DNA from: Aequorivita todarodis | GTDB lineage: Bacteria; Bacteroidota; Bacteroidia; Flavobacteriales; Flavobacteriaceae | Length of the DNA: 64,000 nt | Reading direction: 5' to 3' | NCBI RefSeq assembly: GCF_028561335.1 | Contig: NZ_JAQQTG010000051.1 | Location: forward strand, 62,001 to 126,000 | Shown: piece after piece, positions 45,350-55,069 of the stretch | Layout: each line of letters starts with the position of its first letter | How positions within the stretch are numbered: position 1 is the stretch's first letter | Notes under the pieces: model-generated | What the model was told of the DNA's origin: nothing | Seen by the model: the letters and a program-made list of their open reading frames with translations, nothing else | The model's database searches: none | Position numbers and translations under genes: made by a program

Positions 45350-47050
45350 ATGAATAAATTGAAATCACATACCAGAACACGTGCCCAAGAGAGCACGCAG
45401 GCCATTGAGCGACTTTACATCACCATGCGCCATCTCTTTAACCGTGGGTTTTATAAACCTATGGGCGTTTCGGGAGAAACGCTACGGGAATCCCTTTTAA
45501 CCCTTCGCCCCGAGATTTACGGCTCCATAAAGGAAGACAAGATTGAATTGCAAGGCCTATTATATGTTATGGACCGTTTGCCTTACGGAATAGAGGAATG
45601 CAGGTTTATCAATTTAACGAGTGATGAGGGCTATAAAAATTCGCATTTCGAGCCCATAATTCCGCTAAAACGCCGCCGAAACTGTTACCGGATAGATTCG
45701 GAACAGATGAATATTGAAATCACCCGCGGCCGTTCGGAAATCTATGATATACTTACGCACTTAACGTTTCTTTTTATTGAATCGCATAAAATTATGAAGC
45801 AAGTGCTCATAAATGAGAGCGGGGAAGTGATTCGCGATTGGAAAAAACTGGAGCAGGCAGTTCTAAAAAAAGGCAAACTTTCACAAGAAGAAAAGGAAGT
45901 GGCGCTTACGCACACTGCAAATTTCCTGGGAAGAACTTTTGAAGAAGTTAAAAGCGTATATCCCTTTTTTGCAAGTGAAAAGAACGAAAACCGTTTCTTT
46001 AACATAATCTACTATTTGGGCAAACTTGCCATAGACGAGGTTATTGCGGACAACAAACGCATAATTACTTTCAGCCCCGTACTGCGGGAGCGTTTGGGCC
46101 ATCACATTCACGGTGAATTGTGGGCGTTTCACATTAAACAGACGCTTCAAAACAATGGTTTGTTGGAGCGACCGCTGCACATCATCAGTGCCAATATGCA
46201 CAGTGTGATGAACAGTCTTTACGGCCCGAAGGCACTTGCGGCAGAATTTTCAAAAAAGAAATCCTTGGAAGTTTTTGAGGCCTTGAGCAGCCCCACGAAC
46301 ATAAAACTGCGTGAAAAAGTTACGAAAACGGCTTTGGCAGAAGGGATGATTTTTCTTGAAGACCAAAGTGGGACAAATATCGATATTCAGATTATAGATA
46401 CCGCCCAAATAAAGGAAAGCCCTTACTCAGAAGGCTTGACAGAACTTGACGATTCAAAAAAACCTGTGATTATCGTGATGGATTACGCCTTTGGCGAGCA
46501 GGCGTACGAAACGATGGATGAGCTGCTAAAACCGTTTGTGGACAGCAATAAAAACCGCCATTTTTTAAACGTCGTGTCTGTTTCCATCATGGGAAAGGCA
46601 GGAATTTTGGAAGGTGGAAAGGGCGATATCATGATTCCGTCCGCCCACGTTTTTGAGGGCACTGCCGACAATTATCCGTTCAAGAACCAAATAGACAAAT
46701 CGCTCTTTAAAGATGATGATGTAAAGGTTTATACCGGAACCATGATTTCGGTTTTGGGAACTTCGCTCCAAAATAGGGATGTGCTTAAGTTTTTTCACAA
46801 TTCCACGTGGAATGTGATCGGGCTGGAAATGGAAGGCGCGCATTATCAAAAAGCGATTCAGGCGGCTTCCAAAATTAGGCGCAGCATTAGCCCAAAAGTG
46901 AAGGTGCGCTACGCCTATTACGCTTCGGATAATCCATTGGAAACCGGAAGCACTTTGGCTTCGGGCGGCTTGGGCACCACAGGGGTAAAACCGACCTATT
47001 TGATTACCGAAAAGATGTTAAAACAGATTTTAGACACTTCTAAAAATTAA
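45350..47050 (+). CDS. Nucleoside-phosphorylase-like protein with conserved N-terminal domain (DUF6909-type)
   Basis: 566 residues from the ATG at 45350. The N-terminal two thirds are a conserved Bacteroidota domain without known function (MRHLFNRGFYKPMGVSGETL, GLLYVMDRLPYGIEECRFI). The C-terminal third resembles the PNP/nucleosidase fold: VSVSIMGKAGILEGGKGDIM, HVFEGTADNYPF and the signature GLEMEGAHYQKAI. AMP nucleosidase is the nearest familiar analogue, but the reaction is not proven. It is likely cytoplasmic. Confidence 0.65.
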   Translation: MNKLKSHTRTRAQESTQAIERLYITMRHLFNRGFYKPMGVSGETLRESLLTLRPEIYGSIKEDKIELQGLLYVMDRLPYGIEECRFINLTSDEGYKNSHFEPIIPLKRRRNCYRIDSEQMNIEITRGRSEIYDILTHLTFLFIESHKIMKQVLINESGEVIRDWKKLEQAVLKKGKLSQEEKEVALTHTANFLGRTFEEVKSVYPFFASEKNENRFFNIIYYLGKLAIDEVIADNKRIITFSPVLRERLGHHIHGELWAFHIKQTLQNNGLLERPLHIISANMHSVMNSLYGPKALAAEFSKKKSLEVFEALSSPTNIKLREKVTKTALAEGMIFLEDQSGTNIDIQIIDTAQIKESPYSEGLTELDDSKKPVIIVMDYAFGEQAYETMDELLKPFVDSNKNRHFLNVVSVSIMGKAGILEGGKGDIMIPSAHVFEGTADNYPFKNQIDKSLFKDDDVKVYTGTMISVLGTSLQNRDVLKFFHNSTWNVIGLEMEGAHYQKAIQAASKIRRSISPKVKVRYAYYASDNPLETGSTLASGGLGTTGVKPTYLITEKMLKQILDTSKN

Positions 47051-47052
47051 TT

Positions 47053-48063
47053 TTGAAAAACGATAAAGTACTGATTACCGGAGGCGCAGGGTTTATAGGT
47101 TCCAATTATGTGGAATACGTCCTTAAAAATTCAGAAGACGAAATTTTCGTGCTGGACAAGCTAACCTATGCCGGAAATTTGAAGAATTTGGAAGCAGTTT
47201 CAGATAAAATCACCTTCATAAAAGGAGATATTTGCGATGCTGAATTGGTTCAAAATTTATTTGCCGAACATCAGTTTCAAAAAGTAGTCCATTTTGCTGC
47301 GGAAAGCCACGTTGACAATTCCATTTCGGGGCCTTCGGAATTTATTCAAACAAATATAGTGGGCACCTTCAATTTGCTTCAAAGTGCCTATAAAACGTGG
47401 ATGAACGGCCCGAATGATTTGAAAGATGAATTCAAGAATGCCCGATTTCTGCACATTTCCACAGATGAAGTTTATGGTACGTTGGGAGAAACGGGACTTT
47501 TTACGGAAGAAACCCCTTATGCTCCGAATAGTCCGTACAGTGCTTCAAAGGCTTCATCAGATTTTATTGTGCGCAGTTATTTTCACACCTATGGATTGCC
47601 GGTTGTAACCACCAATTGTTCCAATAATTATGGGCCAAACCAGCATAAGGAAAAACTGATTCCAACCATTATTCGCAAGGCAATTTCCGGAGAACCCATC
47701 CCCATTTACGGCGACGGAAAAAACGTGCGCGATTGGCTTTATGTGATGGACCATTGCAGCGGCATTTATTTGGCTTTGGAAAACGGAAAGCTCGGCGAAA
47801 CCTACAACATTGGCGGCCGCAACGAACGCGAAAACCTATATATTGCGAATGTTATCTGTGAATTATTGGGTGAAATGCTTCCGAAGAAAATTTCGTATAA
47901 AAAACAAATAACTTTTGTAAAAGACCGTCCCGGCCACGATTTTAGATACGCCATTGACGCTTCAAAAATAGAAAACGGGCTGGGCTGGAAGGCGAAGGAA
48001 AATTTTGAAACGGGAATTCAGAAAACGATTGCTTGGTATTTAAAGAACCGAGATAGATTGTAA
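47053..48063 (+). CDS. rfbB: dTDP-glucose 4,6-dehydratase
   Basis: 336 residues from a TTG at 47053, three bases after the preceding stop. It is an SDR enzyme with NAD motif TGGAGFIGSNYVEYV, active-site region HISTDEVYGTLGETG and the catalytic YSASKASSD; EDRPGHD-like VKDRPGHDFRYAID is the family's diagnostic. Second step of dTDP-L-rhamnose synthesis. First gene of the rfbBAC(D) cluster. Confidence 0.96.
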   Translation: MKNDKVLITGGAGFIGSNYVEYVLKNSEDEIFVLDKLTYAGNLKNLEAVSDKITFIKGDICDAELVQNLFAEHQFQKVVHFAAESHVDNSISGPSEFIQTNIVGTFNLLQSAYKTWMNGPNDLKDEFKNARFLHISTDEVYGTLGETGLFTEETPYAPNSPYSASKASSDFIVRSYFHTYGLPVVTTNCSNNYGPNQHKEKLIPTIIRKAISGEPIPIYGDGKNVRDWLYVMDHCSGIYLALENGKLGETYNIGGRNERENLYIANVICELLGEMLPKKISYKKQITFVKDRPGHDFRYAIDASKIENGLGWKAKENFETGIQKTIAWYLKNRDRL

Positions 48064-48129
48064 TTTAAACCACGGATACACGAATATTTTTTGCGATTAT
48101 TCGTAAAATCGGGGCAAAATAAACACAGA

Positions 48130-48987
48130 ATGAAAGGAATAATTTTAGCAGGAGGTTCGGGCACACGTTTGCACCCAATTACCTTGGCCGTGAGCAAGCA
48201 ATTAATGCCGGTTTATGATAAGCCGATGATTTATTATCCGCTGTCAACACTTATGTATGCGGGCATTCGCGATATTTTGATTATCTCCACCCCGCAGGAT
48301 TTGCCGCTTTTTAAACAACTTTTGGGCGATGGTAAAAAATTGGGCTGTAATTTTCAATACGCTGAACAGGCAAATCCAAACGGCCTTGCGGAAGCCTTTA
48401 TTATTGGAAAGGATTTTATAGGAAATGATAAAGTGGCATTGATACTTGGCGACAATATTTTTTACGGTTCTGGTTTAAAGGAATTGTTGCAATCAAACAA
48501 CAATCCCGACGGCGGCGTGATTTATGCATACCACGTTTTAGACCCCGAAAGATATGGCGTTGTAGAATTTGATAAAGGCGGAAAAGCGCTTTCCATTGAG
48601 GAAAAGCCGAAAAGCCCAAAATCCAATTATGCAGTTCCCGGAATCTATTTTTACGACAATAGCGTTGTGGAAATTGCGGCAAACATAAAACCCAGCGCCC
48701 GTGGCGAACTGGAAATAACCGATGTGAACAACGAATATTTAAAAAAGGGAAAACTGAGCGTCAGCATACTGGACAAAGGTACTGCTTGGTTGGATACCGG
48801 AACTTTCGCTTCTTTGATGCAGGCTGCCCAATTTGTTGAGGTTATTGAGGAAAGACAGGGCCTGAAAATTGGCGCCATCGAGGAAGCTGCGTATGAAATG
48901 GGTTATATTTCAAAAGAACAATTAGTGGCTTTGGCCGAACCTTTACTGAAAAGCGGCTATGGAAAACATTTACTTCAACTGGATTAG
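48130..48987 (+). CDS. rfbA: Glucose-1-phosphate thymidylyltransferase
   Basis: 285 residues from the ATG at 48130; the TTG/ATG-rich extension to 48091 is unconserved. The nucleotidyltransferase motif [29 protein letters not shown] and [10 protein letters not shown] are intact. It forms dTDP-glucose, the first committed step to dTDP-L-rhamnose. Located 66 bases after rfbB and two bases before rfbC. Confidence 0.96.
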   Translation: MKGIILAGGSGTRLHPITLAVSKQLMPVYDKPMIYYPLSTLMYAGIRDILIISTPQDLPLFKQLLGDGKKLGCNFQYAEQANPNGLAEAFIIGKDFIGNDKVALILGDNIFYGSGLKELLQSNNNPDGGVIYAYHVLDPERYGVVEFDKGGKALSIEEKPKSPKSNYAVPGIYFYDNSVVEIAANIKPSARGELEITDVNNEYLKKGKLSVSILDKGTAWLDTGTFASLMQAAQFVEVIEERQGLKIGAIEEAAYEMGYISKEQLVALAEPLLKSGYGKHLLQLD

Positions 48988-48989
48988 AT

Positions 48990-49550
48990 TTGGAACTACA
49001 AAAAACACCATTAAAAGATTGTTTTATACTGAAACCGAACGTTTTTCGGGACGAGCGCGGACTTTTCTATGAAACTTATAACCAAAAGGTTTTTGAAAAA
49101 ACTACTGGACTCAATGTTGATTTTGTGCAGGATAATCAATCGGTTTCTTCAAAAGGCGTTTTGCGAGGGCTCCATTTTCAAAGGGGTGAAATGGCCCAGG
49201 CCAAGTTGGTTCGCGTTGTAAAAGGGAAGGTTTTGGACATTGTTGTGGATATTCGGAAAGATTCTGCGACTTTCGGAAAATCCTTTTCCGTTGTTTTGGA
49301 CGATATGGAGCACCTGCAACTCTTTGTGCCGAGAGGCTTTGCACATGGTTTTATTACACTTTCGGAGCAATCCATTTTTTCATATAAATGTGATAATTAT
49401 TACGATAAAGCTTCGGAAAGCGGAATCATCTATAATGACGCAACCTTAGCCTTGGATTGGTATCTTCCAAAGGAAGAATTTATTATTTCAGCAAAAGATT
49501 TGGAACTTCCCGGTTTTGAGGAAGCAGTAAAGTCCATTCCCTCCCGATAG
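48990..49550 (+). CDS. rfbC: dTDP-4-dehydrorhamnose 3,5-epimerase
   Basis: 186 residues, TTG start at 48990, two bases after the rfbA stop. The cupin signatures are present: GVLRGLHFQRGE with the catalytic His, LFVPRGFAHGF and YKCDNYY. It epimerises C3 and C5 of the 4-keto sugar. The stop codon is embedded in an 18-base palindrome. Confidence 0.95.
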   Translation: MELQKTPLKDCFILKPNVFRDERGLFYETYNQKVFEKTTGLNVDFVQDNQSVSSKGVLRGLHFQRGEMAQAKLVRVVKGKVLDIVVDIRKDSATFGKSFSVVLDDMEHLQLFVPRGFAHGFITLSEQSIFSYKCDNYYDKASESGIIYNDATLALDWYLPKEEFIISAKDLELPGFEEAVKSIPSR

Positions 49551-49559
49551 CTATCGGGA
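49542..49559. repeat. 18-base palindrome at the rfbC 3' end
   Basis: TCCCGATAGCTATCGGGA, perfectly self-complementary, includes the rfbC stop codon TAG (49548-49550). It could be a terminator tip or a dispersed palindromic element. Confidence 0.6.
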
Positions 49560-49675
49560 CTTCCCAAGCGGAAGGGAGCAACAATTGAGTTATATATAAT
49601 GGAAATTGCTTTATTTTATTTAGATAGTAATTTTATAATGACAGGGTAAAAGTCCCCTTTGGGGATTTAGGGGAT

Positions 49676-50539
49676 ATGAAAAAAATACTGGTAACAGGCG
49701 CAAACGGACAATTGGGAAGATGCATAAAAGATGCAGCTGCCAGTTTTCCCGACCTTGAATTTGTCTTCGTTTCAAAGGAAGAACTCGATATAGAAAATTC
49801 GGACTTGCTTCTAGATTTCTTCAGCAAAAATTCCTTTACACATTGCATCAATACTGCAGCATACACCAACGTTGAAAATGCGGAAAGTGAACCTGAAAAA
49901 GCTTTTGCCATCAATGCCGAAGCCGTAAAAAACGTAGCGATTTCAAGTAAAGAGAATGATGTTGTTTTGCTTCACATTTCCACAGATTATGTTTTTGATG
50001 GAAAAAAACAAACACCCTATTTGGAAACCGACCCTACAAACCCCATCAATGTTTACGGGGCTTCCAAGCTAAAGGGAGAGCAATACACCCAGAAAATTAC
50101 TGAAAAACACTTTATTTTAAGGACTTCGTGGCTTTATTCGCAATACGGGCATAATTTCTTCAAAACCATCTTAAAACATGCCGAAGCAGGAAAACCGCTC
50201 ACTATTACCACCGAACAAACGGGAACGCCCACAAATGCAAATGATTTGGCGAAAGCCCTGTTGCAAATAATTGCACAAGATTCCAAGGATTACGGCGTTT
50301 ACCATTATAGCAATGGCGGTGAAACCACTTGGTTCGGCTTTGCCGAGGAGATACTTAAACAAACCGAAAAATTAAAAGATGCAAATCTTGCAAAAACCAA
50401 CCATTACCGTACTTTTGCCGCACGGCCCGAGTATAGTGTTTTGGATAACACAAAGGCACAGAATAAGTTAAAATTAAATTATATAGATTGGCGGGAAAGC
50501 TTACAATCTGTAATAAAAAAGACAGTCATTAATTTTTAA
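49676..50539 (+). CDS. rfbD: dTDP-4-dehydrorhamnose reductase
   Basis: 287 residues. SDR enzyme with the NAD(P) motif VTGANGQLGRCIKDA and the catalytic Tyr-Lys pair in NVYGASKLKGEQ; INTAAYTNVENAESEP and HISTDYVFDG are family-typical. It reduces the 4-keto group to give dTDP-L-rhamnose. A gap of 125 bases with two short palindromes separates it from rfbC, so it may have its own transcript start. Confidence 0.95.
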   Translation: MKKILVTGANGQLGRCIKDAAASFPDLEFVFVSKEELDIENSDLLLDFFSKNSFTHCINTAAYTNVENAESEPEKAFAINAEAVKNVAISSKENDVVLLHISTDYVFDGKKQTPYLETDPTNPINVYGASKLKGEQYTQKITEKHFILRTSWLYSQYGHNFFKTILKHAEAGKPLTITTEQTGTPTNANDLAKALLQIIAQDSKDYGVYHYSNGGETTWFGFAEEILKQTEKLKDANLAKTNHYRTFAARPEYSVLDNTKAQNKLKLNYIDWRESLQSVIKKTVINF

Positions 50540-50550
50540 TAATAGTTTTT

Positions 50551-51513
50551 ATGGCACAGCAGAATTCATCGGAGGAGATTGATTTGGGATATTTATTAAA
50601 GAAATCGAACAATTTTTTCAAGAGCTTGGCAATAGCATTTGTCCAGGCTCTCGATTTTCTGAAAAGATATTTTGTTATATTGATTATTTTAATAATTATT
50701 GGTTTTGGATATGGCTACTACAAAGATTATAATTCTGTTGAAGCCTACGACAATGAGATTATAATAATTCCCAATTTTGAGAGTGTCGATTATCTATATG
50801 GCAGAGTAAAGGCTATTAATTTAAAAATTGCACAAAATGATACCTTATACCTGCAAAAAATATTTGGCAGCAATTACCACAAATTGAATGCGATTGAATT
50901 AGAGCCAATAGTGGATATCTACAATTTTGTATCAAAATCATACAGAAATTACGATGTATTAAGGCTAATAGCTGAAAAACAAGATTTTTCGAAATATGCG
51001 GAAGATCTCTCCACTAGTAAGTATTATAAGTACCATCGTATGAAAGTTTCTATTAGCGGAAATGATTCGCCCGAAAAAATTATAAATGATTTATTTGGGT
51101 TTTTAAATTCTAACGAACATTTTAATGATTATAAATCAATTTATAGGGAAAACAATAAGCTCGATATTGAAGAGCATTACTTAATGATAGCGCAAATAGA
51201 TTCTCTTTTAAAGGCAAATTATAATTTGAGTACCATGACCGCAAATGTTGCTATCAATAATGGAACCGACCTTTTTAATTTAATTGACAGAAAAAAACAA
51301 TTGGTGAAGGATCTTGTACAACTAAAAATGGAAACCATTGACTATTCTGCACCCATTAAAAAGGTAAGTGCCGATTATAACTTGAGGCCGGAAAAAATTC
51401 TTCAAATATCAAATAAAATTAAATTCCCGCTCCTTTTTGTCTTGTTGTTCTCCTTGTTGTTCCTAATTATATATATTTTCAAGAAAATAAAAAAATACGC
51501 AGCAACACCCTAA
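50551..51513 (+). CDS. Two-TM membrane protein, Wzz-like, in polysaccharide locus
   Basis: 320 residues with membrane helices near both ends (about 44-62, YFVILIILIIIGFGYGYY; and about 290-312) and a largely helical extracytoplasmic region between. This is the layout of Wzz/polysaccharide co-polymerase proteins, but the sequence is diverged and lacks a clear kinase or Pro-Gly motif, so the role in chain length is inferred from layout and position. It follows rfbD by 11 bases. Confidence 0.6.
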   Translation: MAQQNSSEEIDLGYLLKKSNNFFKSLAIAFVQALDFLKRYFVILIILIIIGFGYGYYKDYNSVEAYDNEIIIIPNFESVDYLYGRVKAINLKIAQNDTLYLQKIFGSNYHKLNAIELEPIVDIYNFVSKSYRNYDVLRLIAEKQDFSKYAEDLSTSKYYKYHRMKVSISGNDSPEKIINDLFGFLNSNEHFNDYKSIYRENNKLDIEEHYLMIAQIDSLLKANYNLSTMTANVAINNGTDLFNLIDRKKQLVKDLVQLKMETIDYSAPIKKVSADYNLRPEKILQISNKIKFPLLFVLLFSLLFLIIYIFKKIKKYAATP

Positions 51514-51572
51514 AATAGTAAATCTGTTTACCGTGTATAGTATGTCGACTATTTCTTTCAAAGAAAAATTTA

Positions 51573-52697
51573 ATGAAGAAAAATAATCTGATAGTTTTTG
51601 GAACCCGCCCCGAAGCCATAAAAATGGCTCCCTTGGTCCAGAAATTTTTAAAGAATGAAAATTTTAATACTAAAGTCTGCGTTACCGCCCAGCATCGCGA
51701 AATGCTGGATCAGGTTCTGGATTTTTTCGAAATAATCCCGGATTTTGATCTGGACTTAATGCGGCCAAACCAAAATCTTTACTCCCTAACAGCCACCATA
51801 ATCGAAAACATGAAACCCGTCTTAGATGAGGTTAAGCCAGATTACGTGTATGTTCACGGAGATACCACAACCTCAATGGCTGTTGGGATTGCCGCTTTTT
51901 ACAGCGGTGCAAAAATATGCCATGTAGAAGCTGGCTTACGGACTTTTGACAGGCAATATCCATTCCCCGAAGAATTCAACCGTCAGCTCACCGGAAAAAT
52001 TGCCGATTATCACTTTGCGCCTACCGAACTTTCCAAGAAATATCTTTTAGCTGAAAACACTAAAGAAGAAAACATCTTGGTTACGGGAAACACCGTTATC
52101 GATGCCCTGCTCTGCGGAATTGAAAAGGTAAATGCCCAAAATTTTAAGGATGTGGAAATTGAAAATTTAAAAACCCTTTTAAATTTTCAAAAAAAAATAA
52201 TACTCGTAACAGGCCATCGAAGAGAAAATCACGGAGATGGACTTATCAGTATTTGTGCTGCATTGAAAACTATCGCAGAGAATAATCCCGATGTGGAAAT
52301 TATATATCCCGTTCACCTCAATCCGAACGTAATAGGACCTGTAAATGAACTTCTCGGGGGAATCGAAAATATACATTTAGTGTCTCCATTGGCCTATCCC
52401 GCGTTTATTTGGTTGATGGAAAAATCATATCTAATCATTACGGATAGTGGTGGAATACAAGAAGAAGCACCAAGTTTGGGAAAACCGGTTTTGGTAACCA
52501 GAACCACAACCGAGCGCCCCGAAGCGGTTGAGGAAGGCACCGTAATTTTATTGGGAACAAATACCGAAAGAATAGTTGAAGAAACCGAAAAATTATTGAC
52601 AGATGCTGATTATTACAAGGGCATGAGCATGTTGCACAACCCTTACGGAGATGGAAAATCAGCAGAACGGATTGTAAATTTTATTGAAGCGTTATAA
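51573..52697 (+). CDS. wecB: UDP-N-acetylglucosamine 2-epimerase (non-hydrolysing)
   Basis: 374 residues. Family motifs: FGTRPEAIKMAPLV at the start, CHVEAGLRTFDRQYPFPEE in the middle, VTGHRRENHGDG and DSGGIQEEAPSLGKPVLVTR towards the end. It interconverts UDP-GlcNAc and UDP-ManNAc, the precursor of ManNAcA-containing surface glycans. wecC follows one base later. Confidence 0.95.
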   Translation: MKKNNLIVFGTRPEAIKMAPLVQKFLKNENFNTKVCVTAQHREMLDQVLDFFEIIPDFDLDLMRPNQNLYSLTATIIENMKPVLDEVKPDYVYVHGDTTTSMAVGIAAFYSGAKICHVEAGLRTFDRQYPFPEEFNRQLTGKIADYHFAPTELSKKYLLAENTKEENILVTGNTVIDALLCGIEKVNAQNFKDVEIENLKTLLNFQKKIILVTGHRRENHGDGLISICAALKTIAENNPDVEIIYPVHLNPNVIGPVNELLGGIENIHLVSPLAYPAFIWLMEKSYLIITDSGGIQEEAPSLGKPVLVTRTTTERPEAVEEGTVILLGTNTERIVEETEKLLTDADYYKGMSMLHNPYGDGKSAERIVNFIEAL

Positions 52698-52698
52698 A

Positions 52699-53910
52699 AT
52701 GGAAAATAAACCCACGGTGGTAATGATGGGCCTTGGCTATATAGGCTTGCCCACGGCGGCCTTAATAGCCAGTAAAGGATTGAATGTAACGGGTGTTGAT
52801 ATTTCCCAACACGTAGTAGATACCATAAACGAAGGCAAAATTCACATTGTAGAACCCGAACTCGATGGCTTGGTGCATTACGTGGTTAAAGAAGGCTATT
52901 TAAAGGCCGCATCAAAGCCCGTAAAGGCCAATGTGTATTTAATAGCTGTACCCACCCCATTTAAGGACAATCACGTGCCTGACCTGTCTTATGTAGAAAG
53001 TGCCGTAAGAAATATTATTCCTACACTACAGAAAGGTGCTTTGGTCATCCTGGAATCTACCAGCCCAGTTGGAACAACCCAAAAAGTTCAAGAACTGATT
53101 TTTGAGGAACGACCAGACTTAAAAGGTGAAATCTTTATTGCCTATTGTCCAGAGCGCGTTTTGCCCGGAAATGTAATTTACGAACTGGAACAAAACGATC
53201 GTGCCATTGGTGGGATAGATGATGAATCCACCGAAAAGGCAGTTTGGTTTTATAAGCATTTTGTGAAAGGGGAACTTCACAAAACAAATTCGCAAACCGC
53301 TGAGATGTGTAAGTTGGTCGAAAATTCCTCCCGAGATGTACAGATAGCTTTTGCCAATGAGCTTTCCATGATTTGCGATAAGGCAAACATCAACGTTTGG
53401 GAATTGATCCGTTTGGCAAACAAACATCCCCGAGTTAATATTCTACAACCAGGAACAGGCGTTGGCGGTCACTGTATAGCCGTTGATCCGTGGTTTATTG
53501 TTTCCGAATTTCCGGAAGAATCAAAAATAATTCGTTCGGCGCGCGAGATCAATAATTACAAAACGGAATGGGCTATAGAAAAAGTGAAAAATGCTGCGCT
53601 TCAATTTAAAATGGAAAATGGCAGGGATGCAATTATAGCCTGTATGGGTCTGGCTTTTAAACCGAATATTGATGATTTACGTGAATCCCCAGCACTTGAA
53701 GTGGCTGAACAATTATATACAGATAAATTTAAAATTTTGTTTGTTGAACCAAATTTGAATAAACATAAAAAATATATTTTGACTCAAATAAATGAAGTTG
53801 AAGAAAATGCTGACATTATAGTATTCTTAGTTGCTCATAAAGAATTTAAAAGTCTGGAGTTTGAAAACGAAAAACTTGTTATTGATTTCTGTGGAATTGG
53901 ACAACTGTAA
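52699..53910 (+). CDS. wecC: UDP-N-acetyl-D-mannosamine dehydrogenase
   Basis: 403 residues from the ATG at 52699. The NAD motif MGLGYIGLPTAALIA, the family signature ESTSPVGTTQKVQ and the catalytic cysteine in GTGVGGHCIAVDPWF are intact, as is the C-terminal UDP-binding domain (GLAFKPNIDDLRESP). It oxidises UDP-ManNAc to UDP-ManNAcA, using the product of the upstream epimerase. Confidence 0.94.
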   Translation: MENKPTVVMMGLGYIGLPTAALIASKGLNVTGVDISQHVVDTINEGKIHIVEPELDGLVHYVVKEGYLKAASKPVKANVYLIAVPTPFKDNHVPDLSYVESAVRNIIPTLQKGALVILESTSPVGTTQKVQELIFEERPDLKGEIFIAYCPERVLPGNVIYELEQNDRAIGGIDDESTEKAVWFYKHFVKGELHKTNSQTAEMCKLVENSSRDVQIAFANELSMICDKANINVWELIRLANKHPRVNILQPGTGVGGHCIAVDPWFIVSEFPEESKIIRSAREINNYKTEWAIEKVKNAALQFKMENGRDAIIACMGLAFKPNIDDLRESPALEVAEQLYTDKFKILFVEPNLNKHKKYILTQINEVEENADIIVFLVAHKEFKSLEFENEKLVIDFCGIGQL

Positions 53911-53920
53911 AAAACAATAA

Positions 53921-55069
53921 ATGAAAATACTGGTAACTTGTCATGGCTTCTTAACGCCTTCCATGACTTTCGTTTATAATCAGATAAAAGCATTTCAGGA
54001 GCATGGGCATAAAGTAGAAGTTGTAGCTTGCGCTTTATTAAATGAAGAACTTTTCCCTTTTGATAATGTAACCATTTATAGGGAAACGAAGGATTTAAAC
54101 TATATTCTTTCTGCTTTTAAAAGAAAACTTGGCATTGAATATACTTTCTTCAGCACAAGTTTTTCTCAAAAATTCGAAAATTTTGTTGCAGAATTTAATC
54201 CAGATATCATTCACTGCCATTTTGGAACGCATTTTTTTCGGCTGGGAAATTATTTTGAAAAAAGCCCTATTCCCACAATAATAACCTTTCACGGATATGA
54301 TGCCTCCCAGGCATTGACAGATCAAACTTATTGCGAAGGTCTGCGCAATGCTTTCAAAAACCCCTTGGTCTTTGGAACAGCAGTTTCGCAGGCAATAAAA
54401 AACAATCTTTTGAACATTGGACTTCCTTCTGAAAAAATAAAAGTAGATTATCTTGGAGTGGATTTGGAATTTTTCAAAAGAAGTTTGCCTAGGAATTTTA
54501 AAAAAAATGAACCAGCCACCTTTTTGCAGATTTCCAATTTCGTTGAAAAAAAAGGGCATCAATATACCATTAGGGCTTTTAGAAAATATCTAGATAAAAC
54601 CGGGAGTAATGATGTATTAATATTCGGTGGTACTGGACCACTTTATGATGAAATGGTCTCACTCACAAAAAAATTTAACCTGGAAAATAATATTGTTTTT
54701 AAGGGCCTGATAGATCGGTTTCGGGTAAAGGAATTGATGGAAAACGCCCACTTTTTTGTCCATCACAGCGTAACTGCCGCTAATGGCGATACCGAAGGTT
54801 TACCAACGGTTTTGATGGAGGCAATGGCCATGGATCTTCCATGTATTTCAACCTTTCATTCAGGTATTCCGGAAATAATTGAAAATAGCAAAAATGGAAT
54901 TTTAGTTGAAGAAAGGGATGTGGATGCAATGGCACAGGCATTTACTGATATAAAATCATTGTTTATTGACCCAAGAAATATTATAATTGAAAAATTCAAC
55001 TTAAAGAATAATACCCTTAATATTGTTTCTCTATTTGAAAAGCTAATTGCGCATAATGAAAGAAAATAG
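53921..55069 (+). CDS. Glycosyltransferase family 4 (GT-B)
   Basis: 382 residues. The N-terminal half has HCHFGTHFFRLGN, and the C-terminal half has the GT4 pattern: GTGPLYDEMVSLTKKF, HSVTAANGDTEGLPTVLMEA with the EX7E motif and CISTFHSGIPEII. It transfers a sugar from a nucleotide donor to a growing polysaccharide; donor and acceptor are unknown. It overlaps the flippase gene by 14 bases. Confidence 0.92.
   Translation: MKILVTCHGFLTPSMTFVYNQIKAFQEHGHKVEVVACALLNEELFPFDNVTIYRETKDLNYILSAFKRKLGIEYTFFSTSFSQKFENFVAEFNPDIIHCHFGTHFFRLGNYFEKSPIPTIITFHGYDASQALTDQTYCEGLRNAFKNPLVFGTAVSQAIKNNLLNIGLPSEKIKVDYLGVDLEFFKRSLPRNFKKNEPATFLQISNFVEKKGHQYTIRAFRKYLDKTGSNDVLIFGGTGPLYDEMVSLTKKFNLENNIVFKGLIDRFRVKELMENAHFFVHHSVTAANGDTEGLPTVLMEAMAMDLPCISTFHSGIPEIIENSKNGILVEERDVDAMAQAFTDIKSLFIDPRNIIIEKFNLKNNTLNIVSLFEKLIAHNERK

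Noticed and set aside
46800-46813. Palindrome ATTCCACGTGGAAT resembling the core of parS.
   Set aside because: The outer GTT/AAC bases are changed (four mismatches to the full 16-mer) and it is inside the nucleosidase-like coding region.
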